Source of the DNA: Acidimicrobiales bacterium
GTDB taxonomy: Bacteria; Actinomycetota; Acidimicrobiia; Acidimicrobiales; SZUA-35
Direction of reading: 5' to 3'
NCBI GenBank assembly: GCA_028285495.1
Contig: JANQPB010000029.1
Span: 273,601 to 337,600 of the forward strand
Length of the DNA stretch: 64,000 nucleotides
Program-made: the position numbers and the translations under genes
Shown here: piece by piece, positions 17,227 through 25,928 of the stretch
How the letters are laid out: every line of letters starts with the position of its first letter
Position numbering within the stretch: position 1 is the first letter of the stretch
Notes under the pieces: generated by a model
Told to the model about the DNA's origin: nothing
What the model saw: only the letters and a program-made list of their open reading frames with translations
Database searches by the model: none

Positions 17227-19484
17227 GTTGCCTCCTGTTGCCGGCGGTTCGACGATGCTGCGGCGAGAGCGAGGATGCCGACGGCCACGATGGCGAGGAC
17301 GACGACCTCGCCGAGGGTGTCGAGCGCTCGCATGTCGGTCAGGATCACGTTGACCACGTTGTTGCCGCCGCCGACGTCGACCGACTCGTCGATCAGCGCC
17401 TGGAGGGGAGGCTCGCCGGCGGGGGCCGACGTCGCCGCCACCAGGCCGACGACGGTGCCGAGGGCGGCCAACGTGGCGACCGAGAGCCGGATCACCCGCC
17501 ATTGGGTGCCCGACGACGGGAACCGCCTGGTCAGGTGGCCGAGACCGACGACGAAGCCGACGACGACGACCGTCTCGACCAGGAGCTGGGTGAGGACCAG
17601 GTCGGGCGCGCCCTGCACGGCGAACAGGCCGCTGACGCCGATGCCGACCGCCCCGAGACCGAGTGCGGCGGCCAGTCGGGTGTCGACCATCGTGGTCGCG
17701 GCGGCGGCGCCGACAATGAGCACGGCCAGCGCGCCCTGGGCCGGGCTGTCCCACAGGTAGACCGCGTCGGGGTCGACGGCGCCGATGAACGGCAACGTGG
17801 CCAGCGCGGCGGTGATCGCCATGGTGGCCATGTAGACGGGGAGCGAGCCGTGCTGGACCCGCCCGGTCAGCTTGCGAGCACCGAGGATCGTGCCGTCGAC
17901 GATGCGGTCGACCAGGTCGGCGGCCACCGGCTCGGGCACCGGGGCCCGGGGCCCGGCCAGCCGCCAGCCGAGGCCGCCGCCGACGGCCACGATGCCGGCC
18001 GAGATCATGAAGGCGGTGGTGAGGCCGGGCCAGCGGTAGAGCTGGAACGCCGCGGCGTCGGGGTCGAGCCCGGCGGCGGCGTCGATCGCCAGCCGGTTGG
18101 CGGCGCCGATGAAGACGAAGCCGGCGACGCTCAGGACCCCGAGGATCGCCGATGGTCCGGCCATGGCCGGACGGAGGGGCGCGATCTCGGTCGCTGGCCC
18201 GTCGCCCGAGCCGAACACCCCGAGCAGCAGCCGGACCGTGTAGGCGACCGTGAGCGTCGAGCCGAGGACGATCAGGCCGCCGATGATCCACGGGTCTGCG
18301 CCGTCGAGCTTGATGACGGCCTCGATCGCCGCCTCCTTGGCTGCGAAGCCGAGGAGGGGCGGAACGCCGGCCATCGATGCACCCGAGGCGACGGCGACGG
18401 CGAAGGCGATCGGCATCGACCGGGCCAGGCCGTTCAGCTCGTCGATGCGTCGGGTGCCCGTGCGGACGTCGACCTCACCGATGACCATGAACAACGCAGC
18501 CTTGAACACGGCATGGGCCAGCAGCACCGAGATACCGGCGAACGTTGCCTTGGCGTCGCCGATCGACAGCAGCGCGATCATGAACCCGAGCTGGGAGATC
18601 GTGCCCCAGGCCAGGATCAGCTTGCCGTCGACATGGCGCAGTGCCCCGATCGCTCCCCACAGCATCGAGGCGAGGCCGAGGACGAGGCCGAGGGTCCGCC
18701 AGCCGTCGGCGTCGCTCAGGATCGGGCCGGCCAGGGCCACCAGCAGGACGCCGGCCTTCACCATCGTGGCCGAGTGGAGGTAGGCGCTGACCGGTGTCGG
18801 GGCGGCCATGGCGCCAGGGAGCCACATGTGGAACGGGACCTGGGCCGACTTGGTGGCCGCGCCGGCCAGGACGAGCACGGCGGCCACGGTGGCCGACGTC
18901 CCGGTGACGGGGCCCATCTCGCTGAGGCGGCTGGCGCCGGTGGCGTCGACCAGCACGACCAGCCCGCCGAGCAGGGCGAGCCCGCCGCCGACGGTGATCA
19001 GCAACGCCCGGCGGGCTGCGGCCCGGACCGCGGGGTCGACGTCCTTGTGGCCGACCAGGAGGAACGAGGTGATCGAGGTCAGCTCCCAGAACAGGAAGAG
19101 GGTCCAGACCGAGTCCGACCACACCAGTCCGAGCATGGCCGTCGAGAACGACAGCAGGGTGGTGGTGAACCGGGCGGTGGCGGCGGCGGTGGGGGAGAAG
19201 TAGCCGTAGGCGTAGACGAAGATCAGGGTGCCGATGCCCGAGACGAGGAGCGTCATCAGGATCGCCAGATCGTCGACCCGGAACGCCAGCTCGAGATCGA
19301 GCCGATCGACCCAGGCGACCGAGGCGGTGGCCGGCTCGTCGGCCGACAGCCGGGAGAGCGCCCATGTGGTGGTGGCGGCCGGGGCGACGGCGGCGACGAG
19401 CAGCGCCCGACGGCCGAGCGCCAGGCCGGGCAGCGCCAGGGCGGCGACGACCAGCACGTGGAGGCCGAGCAGGATCCAGATCAC
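17223..19484 (-). CDS. mnhA: Na+/H+ antiporter subunit A
   Basis: About 753 residues from GTG 19484. I preferred this start because the frame's upstream GTG at 19553 falls in the -35 region of the operon promoter. Largest Mrp subunit, NuoL-like: FWELTSITSFLLVGH, GAATKSAQVPFHMWLPGAMA, HSATMVKAGV and MAGVPPLLGFAAKEAAIEA carry the conserved Glu, Lys and His of the proton path. The C-terminal part (GAPDLVLTQLLVETVVVVGF, then LDTLGEVVVLAIVAVGILAL) is the MrpA-specific extension. First gene of mnhABCDEFG. Confidence 0.92.
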   Translation of the reverse strand: MIWILLGLHVLVVAALALPGLALGRRALLVAAVAPAATTTWALSRLSADEPATASVAWVDRLDLELAFRVDDLAILMTLLVSGIGTLIFVYAYGYFSPTAAATARFTTTLLSFSTAMLGLVWSDSVWTLFLFWELTSITSFLLVGHKDVDPAVRAAARRALLITVGGGLALLGGLVVLVDATGASRLSEMGPVTGTSATVAAVLVLAGAATKSAQVPFHMWLPGAMAAPTPVSAYLHSATMVKAGVLLVALAGPILSDADGWRTLGLVLGLASMLWGAIGALRHVDGKLILAWGTISQLGFMIALLSIGDAKATFAGISVLLAHAVFKAALFMVIGEVDVRTGTRRIDELNGLARSMPIAFAVAVASGASMAGVPPLLGFAAKEAAIEAVIKLDGADPWIIGGLIVLGSTLTVAYTVRLLLGVFGSGDGPATEIAPLRPAMAGPSAILGVLSVAGFVFIGAANRLAIDAAAGLDPDAAAFQLYRWPGLTTAFMISAGIVAVGGGLGWRLAGPRAPVPEPVAADLVDRIVDGTILGARKLTGRVQHGSLPVYMATMAITAALATLPFIGAVDPDAVYLWDSPAQGALAVLIVGAAAATTMVDTRLAAALGLGAVGIGVSGLFAVQGAPDLVLTQLLVETVVVVGFVVGLGHLTRRFPSSGTQWRVIRLSVATLAALGTVVGLVAATSAPAGEPPLQALIDESVDVGGGNNVVNVILTDMRALDTLGEVVVLAIVAVGILALAAASSNRRQQEAT

Positions 19485-19526
19485 GTCGTCGACGGTAGCG
19501 AGCGGTGGCGGGCCATGACGTACCCT

Positions 19527-19555
19527 ATCGTACACATCTCTTTCTAAGTGCACAA
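19527..19555 (-). promoter_or_regulatory. Promoter of the mnh operon
   Basis: On the minus strand: -35 TTGTGC (19555-19550), a 17-base spacer, and -10 TACGAT (19532-19527). It lies in an AT-rich gap that stands out in this GC-rich window. Transcription would start near 19520, leaving a leader of about 36 bases before GTG 19484. Confidence 0.6.
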
Positions 19556-19560
19556 TGAGA

Positions 19561-19589
19561 TTGACCTATTCTTAGAGGTGCTTTAGGAT
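19561..19589 (+). promoter_or_regulatory. Plus-strand promoter, back to back with mnh promoter
   Basis: -35 TTGACC (19561-19566), a 17-base spacer, and -10 TAGGAT (19584-19589). The two promoters' -35 boxes are 5 bases apart, so binding at one should affect the other. The downstream gene is the winged-helix regulator at 19775, leaving a leader of about 180 bases. An open frame of 67 codons from ATG 19596 lies in this leader but is not clearly a gene. Confidence 0.6.
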
Positions 19590-19774
19590 GTGTTCATGTT
19601 GAGTTACGTCACGGCGCTCCGTTCTGCCCTGGCGCGCCGATCGGGCCGCCGTCTGCAGGCTCGCACCCTCCCGGTCCCGCAGGCTCGGGGAAGGAAGCCC
19701 GTTCCGGCACTGGTGACCGCGACGGTGCGGCCGCGTGCCGTCGTCGGACGGGGTCAGAGGAGGAGGAGGCAACG

Positions 19775-20050
19775 ATGGCCAACAGCTGGAACTTCCTGAC
19801 CAACCACAGCCACGTCCTGCTGGCGCTGAATCGCGACCCCGATCTCCGTCAGCGCGACATCGCACAGCTGGTCGGCATCACCGAGGGCGCCGTGCAGCGG
19901 ATCCTCCACGACCTCGAGCAGGACGGCTACATCAGCCGGGCCAAGGTCGGTCGGCGGAACCACTACACGGTCAACGGCGACCTGCCGCTTCGGCACCCCC
20001 TCGAAGCCCATCACAAGGTGGCCGACCTGCTGACCTCCCTCGACGTGTAG
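19775..20050 (+). CDS. Winged-helix transcriptional regulator
   Basis: 91 residues with a strong site GAGGAGGAGG just upstream of ATG 19775. A single winged-helix domain: helices LRQRDIAQLVGITEGAVQRI (recognition helix), then DLEQDGYISRAKVGRRNHYTVN (wing), as in small MarR/ArsR-like regulators. There is no sensor domain. Divergent from the mnh operon and sharing its promoter region, so it is a good candidate regulator of the antiporter or of itself; this is inference from position. Confidence 0.8.
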   Translation: MANSWNFLTNHSHVLLALNRDPDLRQRDIAQLVGITEGAVQRILHDLEQDGYISRAKVGRRNHYTVNGDLPLRHPLEAHHKVADLLTSLDV

Positions 20051-20148
20051 CGCTCTCGCGCCGCCGTCGGGCGGCCGGCGTCGACGTTCGGGCCGGGGGC
20101 GGCCACCGGTTCACGACTTCTTCAGGGGCGGTTCGGTACAACCACCCC

Positions 20149-21540
20149 ATGAGCATCCCGGCAACCCCGTCGAACGCGGCCCACCTCCTCCGGCGCGCCG
20201 CCTGGGGCGGGAGCCCGGCCGAGATCGCCAGGGTGGTCGACGAGGGGATCGAGGCGGCGGTCACCCGTCTCCTCGATGCGACCGCAGCGCCGACGCTGGT
20301 CGAGCCGAAGGACACGCCCGGCTACGTTCCCTACGAGCACGAGACCCTCGTGGTCTGGCTCCTGCGGTCCGCCGCCAACTCGCCGTCGCCGGCCATCGAG
20401 CGGCTGGCCTGGTTCTGGCACGGGCACTTCGCCACCAGCATCGAGAAGGTCGAGCTCGCCGATCTGATGCTGCGCCACTACCTCACCCTGCGACGCCACA
20501 GCCTCGGCCGGTTCGACGATCTCCTGGCGGCGGTGGCCACCGACGCGGCGATGAACCTCTGGCTCGACCTCCACCTGTCGGTCGCCGGCAACCCGAACGA
20601 GAACTTCGCCCGCGAGGTGCTCGAGCTGTTCTCGATGGGGGCCGGCAACGGCTACACCCAACACGACGTCGTCGAGGCCGCCAGGGCCTTCACCGGCTAC
20701 GGGTTCGAGCTCGACCCGACCTACGAGCGCATCGTCGGCAGCCGGCTGGTGCCGACGCTCCACGACCGGACCGACAAGACGTTCCTCGGCCGCACCGGCA
20801 ACTTCGACGGGGCCGACATCATCGGGATCGTCGTCGAGCGACCCGAGTGCCACCGCTTCCTGGCCGACCGCTTCTGGCTCCGCTACGCGGGAACGGCCCC
20901 GCCGGATGGCGTGCTCGACGACCTGGCCGGCGCCTTCGCCGCCCGGCTCGAGACCCGGGACCTGCTCGGGGCGCTGCTGACCCACCCGGCCTTCTACGGC
21001 GACGACGTCAAGGGCGGGCTCGTCGGCCAGCCCGTCGAGGTCGTCATCCGCACGATCCGTGGCTTCGAGCTCGACCTCCCCGATCTGACGACGATGACCC
21101 TCGGCGAGATCGAGGAGGCCGACGACCTCGCCGACGACGGCGGCGAGCCGCTGCTGCCGCCCGGGACCCTGCACCCATGGGAGGCGTTCGAGTGGCTGGA
21201 GACCCTCGGTCAGCTCCCGCTGCTCCCGCCGAACGTCGGGGGCTGGCCCCACAACGAGGCCTGGCTCGACACCAACCGGTCGGCCGGACGGCTGCTGGCG
21301 GGCACGGAGCTCGGAAGGCGGCTGGCCGACGGGGACGGGCCGGTCAACGACGAGCTCAGACGGGCGGCCGCCGCCGGAGCCGGCCCGCTGACCGCAGCCA
21401 TCATGACCCGCTTCGGTCGCGAGTCGTGGTCGGCCGACCTCGAGGAGGCCATCGCCATCGCCAGGGCCGACGGCGGGGAAGGCGGCCTCGCGGCCGCAAT
21501 CGCCGTCGCCTTCACGTCACCGGAGGTGATCCTGCTATGA
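20149..21540 (+). CDS. DUF1800 family protein
   Basis: 463 residues. DUF1800 blocks seen: HLLRRAAWGGSPAEIARV at the start, RLAWFWHGHFATS, NENFAREVLELFSMG with GYTQHDVVEAARAFTGY, then LPPNVGGWPHNEAWLD near the end. Function is not established; members are almost always encoded next to a DUF1501 protein, as here (4-base overlap). No N-terminal signal peptide is visible, so export might depend on the Tat signal of the partner. Confidence 0.88.
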   Translation: MSIPATPSNAAHLLRRAAWGGSPAEIARVVDEGIEAAVTRLLDATAAPTLVEPKDTPGYVPYEHETLVVWLLRSAANSPSPAIERLAWFWHGHFATSIEKVELADLMLRHYLTLRRHSLGRFDDLLAAVATDAAMNLWLDLHLSVAGNPNENFAREVLELFSMGAGNGYTQHDVVEAARAFTGYGFELDPTYERIVGSRLVPTLHDRTDKTFLGRTGNFDGADIIGIVVERPECHRFLADRFWLRYAGTAPPDGVLDDLAGAFAARLETRDLLGALLTHPAFYGDDVKGGLVGQPVEVVIRTIRGFELDLPDLTTMTLGEIEEADDLADDGGEPLLPPGTLHPWEAFEWLETLGQLPLLPPNVGGWPHNEAWLDTNRSAGRLLAGTELGRRLADGDGPVNDELRRAAAAGAGPLTAAIMTRFGRESWSADLEEAIAIARADGGEGGLAAAIAVAFTSPEVILL

Positions 21541-22910
21541 CCGCAGACGACCGAATCGAGCGTCGACGCCCACGCGACGCCGCACCATCGGCATCGCCGA
21601 CGGCCGGGCCGCCGCCGGGGTGGAGCCGCCGGGGCTTCCTCGGGCTCGCCGGCGGCGGGCTCCTCGTCGGCGCGGCGGCCGCGGGCGGGGCGCTCGCCGT
21701 CGACCGGCTGCTGGCCGCGACCGCGGGCGACGACGTCGCCTACCGCCCCAGCGGCCCCGTCGACGACACGGGCCTGATCCTGGTCTCGATCCAGCTCGGC
21801 GGTGGGCTCGACTTCCTCGACACGGTGATCCCGATCAGGTCGACCCGCTACCGTGACCTGCGCCGATCGTCCGGCGTCGACCTGGAGGCGACACACGCGA
21901 TCGACGCCGACCACGCACTCCACCCGTCGCTTCCCCACCTGGCCGAGCGCTGGCGAGCCGGCGAGCTGGCCATCGTGCACGGCGTCGGCTACGCCGACTC
22001 CAGCCTCTCGCACTTCGTCGACACGGCGATCTGGGAGCGGGGCAGCGTCGACCCCGGCGAGGGCACCGGCTGGCTCGGCCGCAGCCTCGACGCCTACGGG
22101 GGCCCCGACGCCGATGCGCTGATCGGGGTCAGCCTCGGGAGCCTCTCGCCGACCATGTACGGGCCCGACTGGAACGCCGTGGCCCTGGCCGAGGACGGTC
22201 GGCTCCCGTGGACCCCGGAGTTCGTCGACGAGCACCCGGAGCTGGTCCGGGCCTCCGGGCGACTGCTGGACTCGGCCCCGACCGGCGCCGGCCAGACGAG
22301 CCTGGCCGAGCGGGTGCGGAGCGGTCAGGCCCTGGTCCGGGACGTGGCCGAGACCGTCGGCGGAGCGACCGATCTCCGGGCGCTCGGCCGGACCGTCGAG
22401 CTGTTCGACGACGAAGGCGAGGAGGAGCTCGGTGGCGGCGTGCTGGGACACCGGCTCGGCGTCGTGGCCGACCTGATCGCCGGTGGGCTCCCCACCCGCG
22501 CCTACCACGTGGCCCACGGTGGCGACTTCGACACCCACGGCGAGCAGGAGGCCAACCTGCCGTCGCTGCTCCGGAGCCTCGACGACGGGCTGCGGACGTT
22601 CGACCGGCGCCTCGGGCCGCTCCGGGACCGGGTGGTGGTGGCCACCTGGACCGAGTTCGGGCGGCGGCCCGACTGGAACGGCAGCGGCACCGATCACGGC
22701 ACCGCAGGCACCCAGTTCGTCGTCGGACCGCGGGCGGTCGGCGGTCACCACGGCACCCCGGTCTCGCTCGACCGGTTCGACGACGACGACAACTTCCTGG
22801 TCACCGGCGATTACCGGTCGTATCTCGGCGGATTGGCCGAGGGCGCGCTCGGCGTCGAGGCCGGCCGGGTGTTCGGCGCCGGGGTCGAGCCGATGCGGCT
22901 GATCACATGA
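21537..22910 (+). CDS. DUF1501 family protein, Tat-exported
   Basis: 457 residues. A twin-arginine signal: SRRGFLGLAGGGLLVGAAAA at about residues 30-49. The mature part has LILVSIQLGGGLDFLDTVIP (DUF1501 start, normally GGxDgLntvvP), HPSLPHLAERWRAGELAIVHGVGY, and the C-terminal WTEFGRR with DHGTAGTQFVVG. The fold belongs to the alkaline-phosphatase/sulfatase superfamily; enzymatic activity is unproven. Coupled to DUF1800 upstream and to a small exported protein downstream, each by 4 bases. Confidence 0.88.
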   Translation: MTADDRIERRRPRDAAPSASPTAGPPPGWSRRGFLGLAGGGLLVGAAAAGGALAVDRLLAATAGDDVAYRPSGPVDDTGLILVSIQLGGGLDFLDTVIPIRSTRYRDLRRSSGVDLEATHAIDADHALHPSLPHLAERWRAGELAIVHGVGYADSSLSHFVDTAIWERGSVDPGEGTGWLGRSLDAYGGPDADALIGVSLGSLSPTMYGPDWNAVALAEDGRLPWTPEFVDEHPELVRASGRLLDSAPTGAGQTSLAERVRSGQALVRDVAETVGGATDLRALGRTVELFDDEGEEELGGGVLGHRLGVVADLIAGGLPTRAYHVAHGGDFDTHGEQEANLPSLLRSLDDGLRTFDRRLGPLRDRVVVATWTEFGRRPDWNGSGTDHGTAGTQFVVGPRAVGGHHGTPVSLDRFDDDDNFLVTGDYRSYLGGLAEGALGVEAGRVFGAGVEPMRLIT

Positions 22911-23476
22911 GCCGCCATCGGACCCGAGCGACGCTGCTGACCGCGGCGGCGGTGATGGTGGCCGCCCTCGTCGGCGGAGGGCTCCGCTACGCCAGCGCCG
23001 ATCGAACCGATGCCGGCTCGTCGTCGGCGGCCAACTCGGGAGCCGACCCGTCGGTCGACGGCTCGGCCGACGACGGACCGGCCGCAACGGGTGCCGGCGA
23101 GCTCGAGGCCCCGGCGACCGGCGAGACCGCCGACCAGGCCGGCGACGGGGCGACACCGGAGGCGGCGATCGCGGCCGCCCGTGCCGACTGCCTGGCGCTC
23201 GACGAGGAGCTCGGTCGGCGGGAGGAGCTCGATCTGATCGACTGGGACCAGCTGGACGGGCGGTTGGATGTCGCCGCGGTCGACGAGGACTCCATCGAGT
23301 TGACCCTGCCGCCGGCCGACGGGCGGGTGGCCCCTCCTGGCGAGCGGCCGACCATCGCACGCTTCGCCGATCGCTACGACCCGACCGAGGTCAGCGTCGA
23401 CGACCTGCTCGAGGGGATCTGGCGCTGCGAGGACGCCGGGCTCCTGGTCGATCCGGACGACGACCCGGACCTCTAG
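22907..23476 (+). CDS. Exported or membrane-anchored small protein
   Basis: 189 residues. The N-terminus (SRHRTRATLLTAAAVMVAALVGGGL) is a signal anchor. Residues 32-80 are Ala/Gly/Ser/Asp-rich and probably disordered. The folded part (85-189) contains two Cys (ARADCLALDEE and IWRCEDAG) that could pair outside the cell. Third gene of the DUF1800/DUF1501 operon by 4-base overlap. No family recognised. Confidence 0.7.
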   Translation: MSRHRTRATLLTAAAVMVAALVGGGLRYASADRTDAGSSSAANSGADPSVDGSADDGPAATGAGELEAPATGETADQAGDGATPEAAIAAARADCLALDEELGRREELDLIDWDQLDGRLDVAAVDEDSIELTLPPADGRVAPPGERPTIARFADRYDPTEVSVDDLLEGIWRCEDAGLLVDPDDDPDL

Positions 23477-23487
23477 GATCGTCGGCG

Positions 23488-24162
23488 ATGCGGATCCTGG
23501 TGATCGAAGACGATCCCGACATCGCCGCCGGCGTCGAGGCCGGGCTCCGGCGAGCCGGTTTCGCCGTCGACGTCGTCGGCGACCTGCAGGGGGCCGAGGC
23601 GGCCGGCGCCGTCAACGACTACGACACGGTCGTCGCCGATCGCATGGTGCCGGACGGCGATGCCATCGACCTCGTCGAGGAGTGGCGGCGTGCCGGCGAC
23701 GCCACCCCGGTCCTGTTCCTCACCGCCCGCGACGCCGTCGCCGACCGGGTCGACGGGTTCGAGGCCGGGGGCGACGACTACCTCGTGAAGCCGTTTGCGC
23801 TCGACGAGCTGGTGGTGCGGGTTCGGGCGCTGTGCCGGCGGGCCGACCGGTCGGGGCCGACGATGATCGAGATCGGTGACCTCGTCGTCGACCGGGCCAG
23901 GGCCGAGGTCCGTCGATCCGGCGTCCTGTTGACCCTCACCGCCAAGGAGCGGTGCCTGCTCGGTTTCCTGGCCGACAACCCCGATCGGGTCGTGTCCAGG
24001 TCCGAGCTGATCGAGCACTGCTGGGACGACGCCAACGATCCCATGTCCAACGTGGTCGACGTCCACGTCGGCTCACTCCGCCGCAAGCTCGGTGAACCGC
24101 AGCCGATCCGGACGGTCCGGGGCGTCGGGTTCGTGCTCGACACGGCCCCGGTCGGGGGCTGA
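23488..24162 (+). CDS. OmpR/PhoB-type response regulator
   Basis: 224 residues. Receiver domain 1-115: acidic pocket IEDD (residues 6-9), phospho-acceptor Asp51 in VVADRMVPDG, Thr in FLTARD, Lys in YLVKPF. The C-terminal winged helix (about 128-220) ends with NVVDVHVGSLRRKLGEPQPI and TVRGVGFVLD. It begins 12 bases after the exported-protein gene and is followed by its histidine kinase, so it probably shares the transcript. Target genes unknown. Confidence 0.93.
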   Translation: MRILVIEDDPDIAAGVEAGLRRAGFAVDVVGDLQGAEAAGAVNDYDTVVADRMVPDGDAIDLVEEWRRAGDATPVLFLTARDAVADRVDGFEAGGDDYLVKPFALDELVVRVRALCRRADRSGPTMIEIGDLVVDRARAEVRRSGVLLTLTAKERCLLGFLADNPDRVVSRSELIEHCWDDANDPMSNVVDVHVGSLRRKLGEPQPIRTVRGVGFVLDTAPVGG

Positions 24163-24260
24163 CGCTGCGCCCGCTGGCGCGGTTCGGCCGGCCGGACCAC
24201 GACGACCGGTCCTCCGCCGGGCCGTCGCCGGCCACCGCCCGGCGGCTTCGGCTGCTGCGG

Positions 24261-25736
24261 ATGCGGCTGGCCGCCCTGCTCGGCGCCGTGGTGCTCGCCG
24301 TCGTCACCGTGTTCACCGTCGCCGTCATCCGACTCGACGCCCAGCTCCGCAGCGAGCAGAACGAGGCGACGCTGCTCCGCCAGCTCGACGAGGTGGGACG
24401 GCGGCTGACCTTCGTCGACGGTGAGCTCCAGCCCGACGACCCGACGCCGCTGCTCGACCCGCCGGTTGCCGTCGGCGTCCGACCCGACTTCGACGTGTTC
24501 GACATCGTCGAGCGCCAGGACCTCTGGGACCGGTTCCCGGAGCCCGAGGCCGAGGAGCTCGACCTCCTGGTCGACGAGATCTTCTTCGACCTCGACGACG
24601 AGTTGCAGGACGAGATGCTGCTCGTCGCCGGTCTCGGCGAGGGGCTCGAGGACGACCAGCGTGACGAGGCGATCGGGCGGCTCCTGGCCGAGCCGCCCGA
24701 CGACCTGGTCGACGAGGCCTACCGGGTCTACCTCGTCGACACCGCCAACGAGCTCGGCATCGACCTGGAGTCGCCGATCGAGCTGTTCGCCGACGCCGAC
24801 CTCGTGTCGGCCCTCGGCCAGGGCGAGCTCGCCGACCTGCTGGCCGGCCTGGCCGATGGCGACGACGCCGGGCCGTTCACGGTCGACGTCGGCGAGCGGC
24901 GGCTCGGCGTGCGGGGAACGGTGTTGCGGGACGGGCCCGAGGTCCGGGGCGCGGTGGCGGCCTTCGTGGACCTCGAATTCTCCGACGCCGCCCACCGCCG
25001 ACTCCGGAACCGGGTGCTTGCCGTCGCCGGCGCCCTGGTCGCCTGCTCCGCGCTGGCCACCTGGTGGCTCGCCGGCCGCTCGATCCGGCCGGCGGCGGCT
25101 GCGCTCGGACAGCAGGAGCGGTTCCTCGCCGCCGCGGCTCACGAGCTGCGGACCCCGGTCACCGCCATTCGCACCACCGCCGAGGCTGCGATGGGCGTCC
25201 CCGACGGCACGGCGGCGCTGTCGCGGGTGGCCGAGCTGGCCGCCGGCGCCTCCCGGTTGACCGACGACCTGCTCACCCTGGCCCGCATGGACGCCGACCG
25301 ACTGGAGCTGGAGACCACGCCCGCCCGCCTCGATCTGCTGGTCGAGGCGGCGATCGACGGTGATCCGGCGTTCCTCCTGGAGGCCGAACCGGTGGTGGTC
25401 GAGGCCGACGTCTCGCTGCTGACCCGCGCCGTCGACAACCTCCTGGCCAACGCCAAGGCCCACGGGGAGGCCTCGCCCGACCGGCCGGCGGACGTCACGG
25501 TCGACCTCGCCGGCGTGACCGTGACCGACCGTGGACCCGGCATCCCGCCAGGGGAGCGGGAGGCGATCTTCGAGCGCTTCCGCTCGGGCCCTCGTTCGCC
25601 CGGCCACGGCCTCGGGCTGCCGCTGGCCCGGTGGGTGGCCCGGGCCAACGGCGGCGACCTGCGGGTGCTCGAACCCGGACCGGGCGAACCGGGCGCCCGT
25701 CTCCGGCTCGAGGTCCCGACCAGGCCGGCGACCTGA
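24261..25736 (+). CDS. Sensor histidine kinase
   Basis: 491 residues from ATG 24261; the frame is open back to the regulator stop but has no ATG or GTG there. Membrane helix 1 (AALLGAVVLAVVTVFTVAVI), an acidic extracellular domain of about 220 residues (very rich in Asp, Glu, Leu), helix 2 (VLAVAGALVACSALATWWLA), then AAAHELRTPVTAIRTT (phospho-His), NLLANAKAHG (N box), DRGPGIPPGE (G1) and GHGLGLPLARWV (G2). It pairs with the regulator just upstream. The long acidic sensor has no recognised domain; cation or peptide sensing is possible. Confidence 0.9.
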   Translation: MRLAALLGAVVLAVVTVFTVAVIRLDAQLRSEQNEATLLRQLDEVGRRLTFVDGELQPDDPTPLLDPPVAVGVRPDFDVFDIVERQDLWDRFPEPEAEELDLLVDEIFFDLDDELQDEMLLVAGLGEGLEDDQRDEAIGRLLAEPPDDLVDEAYRVYLVDTANELGIDLESPIELFADADLVSALGQGELADLLAGLADGDDAGPFTVDVGERRLGVRGTVLRDGPEVRGAVAAFVDLEFSDAAHRRLRNRVLAVAGALVACSALATWWLAGRSIRPAAAALGQQERFLAAAAHELRTPVTAIRTTAEAAMGVPDGTAALSRVAELAAGASRLTDDLLTLARMDADRLELETTPARLDLLVEAAIDGDPAFLLEAEPVVVEADVSLLTRAVDNLLANAKAHGEASPDRPADVTVDLAGVTVTDRGPGIPPGEREAIFERFRSGPRSPGHGLGLPLARWVARANGGDLRVLEPGPGEPGARLRLEVPTRPAT

Positions 25737-25928
25737 GGGCGCTCGACGCGTTCGGACCTCTGGATGGGTGTCGCTGCTCGCGCTGCGACCCGACGTCGAC
25801 GTCGACGAGCTCGAGACCGAGCGCGGCCGACCCGACCCCGATCGACGACGGCGGCTCGAGGATCGGACCCGCCTGACGGCCTCGACCGGCCTGCTCGCAG
25901 CCGACCGACCGGCCACTAAGATCGCCCG

